Origin: Pseudomonadota bacterium
GTDB lineage: Bacteria; Pseudomonadota; Gammaproteobacteria; Burkholderiales; Casimicrobiaceae
Direction: 5' to 3'
NCBI GenBank assembly: GCA_018241745.1
Contig: JAFEDG010000149.1
Span: 1 to 50,079 of the forward strand
DNA: 50,079 bases
The notes below the pieces were generated by a model. It saw nothing but the letters and a program-made list of their open reading frames with translations. It ran no database searches and was not told the origin of the DNA. The position numbers and the translations under genes were made by a program. Of the stretch, positions 44,559 to 50,079 are shown one piece after another. The stretch's first letter is position 1, and every line of letters starts with the position of its first letter.

Positions 44559-44933
44559 GATGGAGTCTCTCCTCTAACGGATAAAATTGGCAAGAAAACA
44601 GCTTTTTGCGGCCTGCCATCGGAACCTTCTCAGGTCAATCGAGAAGTTAGGTCCATTGTGCCAAAGCGGAGAAATCGTTGGCAAGGCGCAGGTTCCGCTG
44701 TCTTGGGGACATTTTTGGTCTGTTGTGTCCAAGCAACATGCGCCGCGCGGGAAGCGCCGCCGAGCAAGGCGGCAAATTGTCCATAAGTAAATGAAAAATA
44801 AACAAAAAGAGACGGTTGCCTTGGCGCCGTCCGGCACCCCCCGCGCACCCGGCGGCCGGACCCCGATCAAGGGTATTTTGACGGTGCCGGAAAGCACGCC
44901 CGAACGGGTTGCGCGAGCCTTGCGCGGGCCCCG
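44559..44933. other. 375-nt AT-richer interval: porin promoter region and 5' side of the polysaccharide genes
   Basis: The base composition drops sharply, notably at 44774-44812 (long A/T runs), typical of a strong promoter region with an upstream A/T element for the minus-strand porin. It also has an imperfect inverted repeat, CTTGG...CCAAG (44702-44733), upstream of the predicted -35. On the plus side TATTTT at 44874-44879 could be a -10 for the glycosyltransferase genes but lacks a clear -35. No gene is supported here. Confidence 0.6.
44655..44684 (-). promoter_or_regulatory. Possible porin promoter (minus strand)
   Basis: On the minus strand TTGCCA, 18 nt and CACAAT. Transcription would begin near 44648, leaving a leader of about 90 nt, as is common for porin mRNAs targeted by small RNAs. 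Consensus match is moderate and other placements are possible. Confidence 0.4.
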
Positions 44934-45920
44934 GTGAGCGGCATCCCACCCGCTGTGGCCGCGGCCGTCGCGGCGCTCGTGCTCGGGTTGCTGTGGCACT
45001 GGCGCAGCGTCCTGCCGTGCGCGCAACCCGGTCCCCGCTCGCTGCATGCAGCGCCGGTCCCGCGCGTCGGCGGCATCGCGCTCGTCGCGGGCGCCGCGGC
45101 GGGCCTCGCGTTCGCCCCGCCGCCGGCGGGTCTCGTGGGCGCGACGGGTGCGACGGCCGCCGCAGCGACGGTGGCGGTCGCGGCCATCTCGCTGGTCGAC
45201 GACTGGCGCACCGTCGGTGCAGCCGTGCGCCTGGCCGTGCACGGGGCGGCCGCGCTGGCCGTCGCCGCGGTCGCGGGCAACGCCGCGGGCCTCGGCGCGG
45301 CGGCGATCGTCGCGCTCGCGCTCGCGATCGCGTGGATGGCGAACCTGTTCAACTTCATGGACGGCAGTGACGGCCTGGCGCTCGCGGCCGCCGTGCTGGG
45401 CTTCGGTGCGCTGGCCGCCGCGGCACCTGCGTCCGGCGCGGCGGCCACGCCCTACGCCGTCGTCGTCGCGGCGGCTGTGCCGCTGTTCATCGTCAACCGG
45501 CCGCGGGCGACGATGTTCATCGGCGACGTCGGCGCCGTGCCGCTCGGCTTCGCGGCGGGCACGGCAGGCGTCGCGGGCACGCTCGCCGGGGCCTGGCCGC
45601 CGTGGCTGCCGGTGCTCGCGTTCCTGCCGTTCATCGCGGACGCGAGCGCGACGCTCGCGCGGCGCATCGCGCGCGGGGAGCGGCTCACCGATGCGCACAA
45701 GGCGCACTACTACCAGCGCTTCCTGCAGCTGGGCGCGGGGCACGCGGGCACGCTCGCGCTGTACGCCGCGCTGGCGGCCGGCTGCAGCGTCACTGCCGTC
45801 GCGTGCGCCCGGCTCGCGCCGGGCGTCGGCTGGCTCGCACTGGCGGCCTGGTGTGGCGTGCACGCGATCGTGTTCGCGGCGATTGACTATCATTGGCGCC
45901 GAGCCCGGATGCCGCCATGA
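44934..45920 (+). CDS. Undecaprenyl-phosphate glycosyl-1-phosphate transferase, WecA/MraY family
   Basis: 328 residues with about ten hydrophobic segments. Polyprenyl-phosphate sugar-1-phosphate transferase that begins lipid-linked polysaccharide assembly. Motifs are AISLVDDW (Mg-binding Asp pair), WMANLFNFMDGSDGLA (catalytic loop) and RATMFIGDVGAVPLGF (WecA-like). HAAPVPRVGGIAL is the family N-terminal block. GTG 44934 is the start, with no obvious ribosome-binding site. The stop overlaps the next gene by 4 bp. Sugar specificity unknown; GlcNAc or a 6-deoxy sugar is likely. Confidence 0.9.
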   Translation: MSGIPPAVAAAVAALVLGLLWHWRSVLPCAQPGPRSLHAAPVPRVGGIALVAGAAAGLAFAPPPAGLVGATGATAAAATVAVAAISLVDDWRTVGAAVRLAVHGAAALAVAAVAGNAAGLGAAAIVALALAIAWMANLFNFMDGSDGLALAAAVLGFGALAAAAPASGAAATPYAVVVAAAVPLFIVNRPRATMFIGDVGAVPLGFAAGTAGVAGTLAGAWPPWLPVLAFLPFIADASATLARRIARGERLTDAHKAHYYQRFLQLGAGHAGTLALYAALAAGCSVTAVACARLAPGVGWLALAAWCGVHAIVFAAIDYHWRRARMPP

Positions 45921-47773
45921 CGCGCCCCATCAACTGGCGAATCGCGCTCGCGTTCGTCCACGACGCCTGCGCCGCCGCGCTCACGTGGGTGGCGATGTAC
46001 TGGCTCCGGTTCAACCTCGAGATCCCGGAGCCTTATCTCGAGGACATGCTGCGCTCGCTTGCGTTCATCGTCCCGATGCAGGCGGCGATCTTCCTCGCGT
46101 TCGGGCTGTACCGCGGGCTGTGGCGCTTCGCGAGCCTCGTGGACCTCAAGCGCATCGTGCTGGCCGCGGGCGTCGGCGCACTGCTCGTGCCGCTGCTGCT
46201 GTACATGTTCCGGCTGCAGGCCGTGCCGCGCAGCGTGATCGTGCTCTATCCGCTGGTGCTGATCTTCCTGATGGCCGGCGACCGCTTCGCCTATCGGCTG
46301 TGGAAGGAGCACCGGCTGTACAGCCCGCTGGCCGCGCTCGGCGAGCCCGTGTTGGTCGCCGGTGCCGGCGAGGCGGGCGCGCAACTGACGCGCGAGCTCG
46401 CGCGGAGCCGCACGTGGCGCGTCGTCGGGCTCGTCGACGACGATCCGGCCAAGCTCGGCGGCCACGTGCACGGCATGCGCGTGCTGGGCACGCTTGCCGA
46501 CCTGCCTGCGCGCGCGAAGCGCCTGGGCATCCGCACGGTGATCATCGCGTTGCCGTCCGCGTCGCACACGGTGCGCCGGCGCGTTGCCGGCCTGTGCGCG
46601 GCGGCGGGCATCGACGCGCTGACGGTGCCGGCCTACGAGGACCTCATCCGCAAGCGCTCGGGCGTCGCGACGCTGCGCAACGTCGAGCTCGACGACCTCG
46701 TCGGCCGCGACCCGGTGGTGCTCGACGAAGGCGGGCTCGACGGCTGGCTGCGCGGCCGTGTCGTGCTGGTGACGGGCGCCGGCGGATCGATCGGCAGCGA
46801 GCTGTGCCGCACGATCGCGCGCTTTGCGCCCGGGCGCCTCGTGCTCCTCGACGTGTCCGAGGCGGCGCTGTTCGCGATCCAGACCGCGCTCGGCGACGAG
46901 TTTCCGGCGGTCGCGCTGCAGCCGCTCGTCGGCGACGTGCGCCACCCTGGACTCGTTGCCGACGTGATGGCGCGCGCGCGGCCGCACGTCGTGTTCCATG
47001 CGGCCGCGTACAAGCACGTGCCACTGATGGAAGAAGGCAACGCGTGGCAGGCGGTGCGCAACAACGCGTACGGGACCTGGGTGGTCGCGTGCGCGGCCAT
47101 TGCGGCCGGCGTCGAGAAGTTCGTGCTCGTGTCGACCGACAAGGCGGTGAACCCGACGTCGGTGATGGGCGCGTCGAAGCGGCTCGCCGAGATCGTTTGC
47201 CAGAGCGTGCCGGCCAACGGCACCGCATTCGTCATCGTGCGCTTCGGCAACGTGTTCGGGAGCGCGGGCAGCGTGATCCCCCGTTTCCGCGAGCAGATCG
47301 CCCGGGGCGGCCCGGTCACGGTCACGCATCCCGAGATCACGCGCTACTTCATGTCGATCCCCGAGGCGACGCAGCTCGTGCTGCAGGCGGGCCTGATGGG
47401 CCGTGCAGGCGAGATCCTGGTGCTGGACATGGGCGCGCCGGTGCGCATCGTCGACCTGGCGCGCGACCTCATCCGCCTGTCCGGCAGCGACCCTGCCGGC
47501 ATCGAGATCGTGTTCACCGGCCTGCGGCCCGGCGAGAAGCTGTACGAGGAGGTGCTGGCCGACGAGGAGGCGACGCTGCCGACGCCGCATCCGCGGCTGC
47601 GCATCGCCCAGGCGCGACCCGGCGACGCCGGCGTCGTCGCGGAACTCGTGCGCTGGTCCGAGGGCGATCGCCCGGTCGCCGACGACGACGTGCGCGCGAC
47701 GCTCGCGCGCTGGATTCCCGAATACGCGCCGGCCGCCGCCGGCACGCCGCCGGCTACGCCGACGCCATCCTGA
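45917..47773 (+). CDS. Membrane nucleotide-sugar 4,6-dehydratase/epimerase (WbpM/CapD family)
   Basis: 618 residues. N-terminal membrane region with four to five helices to about 135, a small Rossmann domain (VLVAGAGEAGAQL) and a C-terminal extended-SDR domain with VLVTGAGGSIGSELCRT and STDKAVNPTSVMGASKRLAE. Met replaces the usual catalytic Tyr of YxxxK, as in WbpM/FlaA1-type UDP-GlcNAc 4,6-dehydratases. It supplies a 6-deoxy or 4-keto sugar for O-antigen, coupled to the preceding transferase (ATGA). It overlaps the convergent O-antigen ligase by 20 bp. Confidence 0.93.
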   Translation: MTRPINWRIALAFVHDACAAALTWVAMYWLRFNLEIPEPYLEDMLRSLAFIVPMQAAIFLAFGLYRGLWRFASLVDLKRIVLAAGVGALLVPLLLYMFRLQAVPRSVIVLYPLVLIFLMAGDRFAYRLWKEHRLYSPLAALGEPVLVAGAGEAGAQLTRELARSRTWRVVGLVDDDPAKLGGHVHGMRVLGTLADLPARAKRLGIRTVIIALPSASHTVRRRVAGLCAAAGIDALTVPAYEDLIRKRSGVATLRNVELDDLVGRDPVVLDEGGLDGWLRGRVVLVTGAGGSIGSELCRTIARFAPGRLVLLDVSEAALFAIQTALGDEFPAVALQPLVGDVRHPGLVADVMARARPHVVFHAAAYKHVPLMEEGNAWQAVRNNAYGTWVVACAAIAAGVEKFVLVSTDKAVNPTSVMGASKRLAEIVCQSVPANGTAFVIVRFGNVFGSAGSVIPRFREQIARGGPVTVTHPEITRYFMSIPEATQLVLQAGLMGRAGEILVLDMGAPVRIVDLARDLIRLSGSDPAGIEIVFTGLRPGEKLYEEVLADEEATLPTPHPRLRIAQARPGDAGVVAELVRWSEGDRPVADDDVRATLARWIPEYAPAAAGTPPATPTPS

Positions 47774-49040
47774 GCCGCGTGTCGGCGGCCGGGTTGGCGC
47801 GCATCGCGGCGGCCGCGAGCAGCGTCGCGTTCAGCACCCAGAACAGCTTCGCGTTGCTGCGGATGAAGAAGTCGTCGGTCAGGTTCTTGACGGTGAAGCC
47901 GACGACGAGCGCGACGCCGACGATGCCGATCAGTCCGCGCAGCCGGTCGACGGAACGGGCCGCCTCCGCGTGTCGCCACAGCAGGATGCCCAGCATCGCG
48001 AGGTACAGCGCGAGCCCGATGCACCCGGTCTCGAGCCATTGGCCGACCAGCGTGTTGTGCGGGTGCGTGAGCGCGAGGTTGTTGAGCTCCGCGGGCAACT
48101 CGTCCCGCAGGATGCCGCGGCCGAAGCCGTAGCCGAGCCACGGTGCAGCCTCGATCTTGTCGACGACGCGCTTCCACAGCGCGATCCGCGGGTCGTTCTC
48201 GAGCACCTGCGACACCGACATCGACGGCGGGTAGTACATCTCGGCCTTGTCGCGGACGACGTTGGCGAACAGCACCGTCAGCACCGTGAACAGCAGCGCG
48301 AGCATCACGACGTGGCGCGGGCGCACCGCCTTGCCGGTGCGCCGGCCGCGCCACGCGATCGCTGCCCCGGCGAGGCCGTAGACCGCCGCGAACGCGATCC
48401 AGACGATCCGGTTGTCCGTGAGCCGCGCGTTGACGAGCAGCAGCGCGAGCAGCACGACGAACGCCGCGACGCCGTAGCGCCGGCCGCGCGCCGTCGCCGG
48501 CGCGAATGGCAGGAACAGGAGCAGCGGGGCCACGAGCACGAGGTGCGTCGACCAGATGCCGACGTCGTGATGCCACCGCGTCGGGTCGAATGCGCCCGTC
48601 GCCGCCGTCATGACCACGGCCGCGACGCCCAGCGCGGCGAACGCGAGAAGCGGCGCCGCGACGAGCGTGCGCGCATCGCGCGGGTCGCGGACGGCGACGA
48701 GCGTGGCGACGAACACGAAGATCCCGTACTGGATCTCCGTCTCCCATTCGCGCAGCGAGAAGCGCGGCTCGATCGTCCAGGCGAGCGACGCCGTGCACCA
48801 CAGCGCCCACGCGAGCACGACCCACAGCACCGGGCCGGCGCGGCGCAGATGGGCGAGCGCCGCCGCAGGCTGCGTGATCGCGGTCAGCAGCGCCGCCGCG
48901 CACATCAGCGCGAAGAACAGCGAGCGTGGCCACACGAGGTTGTTGGTGAGCAGCATCCCGGCATACCCGGTCGTGAACACCATCAGCGCCGCCGGCAGCC
49001 GCGGCGCGAGCGTGGGCAACATGCGGCCGATCGCGTTCAT
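47754..49040 (-). CDS. O-antigen ligase-like polymerase/ligase (WaaL family)
   Basis: 428 residues with about eleven hydrophobic segments. The long periplasmic-loop motif ALTHPHNTLVGQWLETG carries the conserved His/Glu-type pattern of Wzy_C/WaaL proteins, which transfer O-antigen from undecaprenyl-PP to lipid A-core. RIALWKRVVDKIEAAPWLGYGFGRG is the other conserved stretch. ATG 49040 overlaps the stop of the GT9 gene by 4 bp. Whether it is a ligase or another O-antigen-like polymerase is not settled by sequence. Its 3' end overlaps the dehydratase gene by 20 bp. Confidence 0.85.
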   Translation of the reverse strand: MNAIGRMLPTLAPRLPAALMVFTTGYAGMLLTNNLVWPRSLFFALMCAAALLTAITQPAAALAHLRRAGPVLWVVLAWALWCTASLAWTIEPRFSLREWETEIQYGIFVFVATLVAVRDPRDARTLVAAPLLAFAALGVAAVVMTAATGAFDPTRWHHDVGIWSTHLVLVAPLLLFLPFAPATARGRRYGVAAFVVLLALLLVNARLTDNRIVWIAFAAVYGLAGAAIAWRGRRTGKAVRPRHVVMLALLFTVLTVLFANVVRDKAEMYYPPSMSVSQVLENDPRIALWKRVVDKIEAAPWLGYGFGRGILRDELPAELNNLALTHPHNTLVGQWLETGCIGLALYLAMLGILLWRHAEAARSVDRLRGLIGIVGVALVVGFTVKNLTDDFFIRSNAKLFWVLNATLLAAAAMRANPAADTRLRMASA

Positions 49041-50053
49041 CGCGCGAGCTCCGGCACCAGCGCGACGAGTGCCGGCCACGCTTGCGCATCGTCGAGCGCG
49101 TCCATGCAGCGCGGATGCGGGCATTCGAGCGGCGAACGCCCGCAACGGCGCACCCAGTGGATGTCGCGACCGAAGAGGCGCGTCTGGTCGCGGCACGGGA
49201 ACGGGTCGACGGTCACGGCGCGATAGGGACTGTGCGCCCAGAAGTCGCCGGCGCCGCACAGCACCGCGGAGCCGGGCCCGAACAGCGTGACGGTGGGCGT
49301 ACCGACGATGCGCCCGAGATGCGCGACGCCAGTATCCGGCGCGACGAGCAGGCGCGCGCCGGCGACGAGGTGCCACAGCTGTGCGAGGTCGAGGCTGCCG
49401 GCAACGCTGCGGTGGCGGCCATCGGGATCGACGGCGCGGACGAACGCCTCCTCGCCGGGGCCTGCCGACCACACGGGTTCGATGCCGCGCGCGGCGAGCG
49501 CGGCGGCCAGCGTGGCGAAGCGCGCCGGGTCCCAGCGCTTCAACGGCGTGCTGGCGCCGACGTGCAGCACGGCGTACGCGCCCGGCGGCTGCACGAACGC
49601 GCGGCATGGCGGCGCCGGCCAGTCCGTCGTCCGGTAGTGCGCAGGCGGCGGGCCGTCCGCGAGCTCGGCAACGAGGTCCCCCCAGGCGCCCGGCGTCGGG
49701 CGATAGGCGCGGAACTCGTCGACGGGCCAGCTCTTGCGCCGTGAACGCTCGCCGGCGAACGCGACGATCCAGCGCGCGCGCATCGCGGCCGCGAGCCATG
49801 CGTAGCGGTTCTCGCCCGGCACGTACGCGACGTCGAACGGCGCTTCGGCGAACAGCGCCGGCGCCGGTTCGCGCGGGCTCCACGCCAGCGCACGCACGCC
49901 GTAGGGTCGCGTCGCGTAGAGCGGCGCGATCGCCGTGGGCACCGTCATCGCGATGTCCGCATCGGGGTGCTGCGCGCGCAGCTTCGCGAGCAGCGGCGTC
50001 AGCATCAGCGTGTCGCCCAGCAGCAGGTGGTGGGCCACGAGGATGCGCCGCAC
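49037..50053 (-). CDS. Glycosyltransferase family 9 (heptosyltransferase-like)
   Basis: 338 residues. ILVAHHLLLGDTLMLTPLLAKLRAQHP is the family 9 N-terminus (usually R..GDxxLTTP), and YAVLHVGASTPLKRWDP, LLVAPDTGVAHLGRIVGTPTVTLFGPGS the nucleotide-heptose site. A Cys-rich C-terminal end (FPCRDQTRLFGRDIHWVRRCGRSPLECPHPRCMDAL) is unusual-looking but known in some GT9 proteins. It probably adds core heptose or a related sugar to LPS. GTG 50053 is the first start in the window; no in-frame stop precedes it before the window end, so a longer form is possible. Followed by the ligase gene (ATGA). Confidence 0.87.
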   Translation of the reverse strand: MRRILVAHHLLLGDTLMLTPLLAKLRAQHPDADIAMTVPTAIAPLYATRPYGVRALAWSPREPAPALFAEAPFDVAYVPGENRYAWLAAAMRARWIVAFAGERSRRKSWPVDEFRAYRPTPGAWGDLVAELADGPPPAHYRTTDWPAPPCRAFVQPPGAYAVLHVGASTPLKRWDPARFATLAAALAARGIEPVWSAGPGEEAFVRAVDPDGRHRSVAGSLDLAQLWHLVAGARLLVAPDTGVAHLGRIVGTPTVTLFGPGSAVLCGAGDFWAHSPYRAVTVDPFPCRDQTRLFGRDIHWVRRCGRSPLECPHPRCMDALDDAQAWPALVALVPELAR

Positions 50054-50079
50054 GGCGTCCGGCCGCGCGGGCGCGCGGC

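Noticed and set aside
45046..48132. 1028-codon plus-strand frame over the transferase and dehydratase genes
   Set aside because: Out-of-frame shadow, rich in Arg and Ser; true products are clear in the other frames.
1..50079. CRISPR array, tRNA, rRNA, phage or IS element
   Set aside because: No regularly spaced direct repeats, no tRNA-like cloverleaf, no integrase, transposase or phage structural genes were seen anywhere in the window.

Overview
The window reads as an ordinary-looking chromosomal segment of a very GC-rich betaproteobacterium, most likely of the order Burkholderiales. The grounds are the gene families and their order: hemE-priA, argS-SPOR protein-dsbA-SDR, slt-NDUFA9-like epimerase-cca, a Burkholderia/Neisseria-type trimeric porin, a Kdo hydroxylase and a MerR-type LiuR regulator heading a leucine-catabolic cluster. 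No rRNA, tRNA, CRISPR array, prophage or intact insertion sequence was seen. Coding density is high and most genes are co-oriented with overlapping start/stop codons. Taxonomy is an inference from gene content, not from a marker search.

Layout. 1-3079: glutamate synthase gltB (5' end outside the window) and gltD. 3117-11840: housekeeping genes on the plus strand (Kdo hydroxylase, hemE, priA, argS, a SPOR-domain cell-division protein, dsbA, an SDR oxidoreductase), followed by a signal-less BtuF-like metal-receptor protein. 12666-17477: an envelope block with a GDSL-esterase autotransporter, a FecR/DUF6600 secreted protein with a long Pro-rich tail, and a glycine-zipper protein. 17599-20555: PHA synthase phaC coupled to an MBL-fold hydrolase. 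20629-33681: a MerR regulator and a large leucine/isovalerate (liu) catabolic cluster, from isovaleryl-CoA through methylcrotonyl-CoA, methylglutaconyl-CoA and HMG-CoA to acetoacetate plus acetyl-CoA, with an acetoacetyl-CoA thiolase. A near-contiguous run of extra genes is inserted (sulfotransferase, LysE exporter, second acyl-CoA dehydrogenase, MaoC hydratase, VOC protein), plus a DUF4126 membrane protein. 33685-37566: DUF1289 and HCCA-isomerase genes converge on a CaiB/BaiF-purK-purE unit, the two sides meeting inside a 20-bp-arm inverted repeat that supplies both stop codons. 37633-41864: lytic transglycosylase, NDUFA9-like epimerase and a CCA-adding enzyme, converging on a 2OG oxygenase-coq7 pair. 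43401-44558: major porin with a clear terminator. 44934-50053: surface polysaccharide genes (WecA/MraY-type transferase, WbpM-type dehydratase, O-antigen ligase, heptosyltransferase-like GT9).

How the genes work together: the liu cluster yields acetyl-CoA and acetoacetyl-CoA, the precursors of polyhydroxybutyrate made by the neighbouring PhaC, so leucine catabolism and carbon storage sit back to back around one regulator. Kdo hydroxylase, the GT9 transferase, O-antigen ligase and WbpM-type dehydratase all bear on lipopolysaccharide.

Most notable items: (i) a 20-bp palindrome placed exactly in the spacer of a promoter upstream of the liu genes, as expected for a MerR-family operator; (ii) an inverted-repeat element in which two convergent genes end, apparently adding a short C-terminal tail to the CoA-transferase; (iii) a roughly 107-nt long-stem hairpin between coq7 and the porin; (iv) a CCA-adding enzyme whose HD-domain metal ligands appear to have been lost; (v) the sulfotransferase-containing run inside the liu cluster. 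I found no compelling evidence of a wholly new defence or mobile system here.
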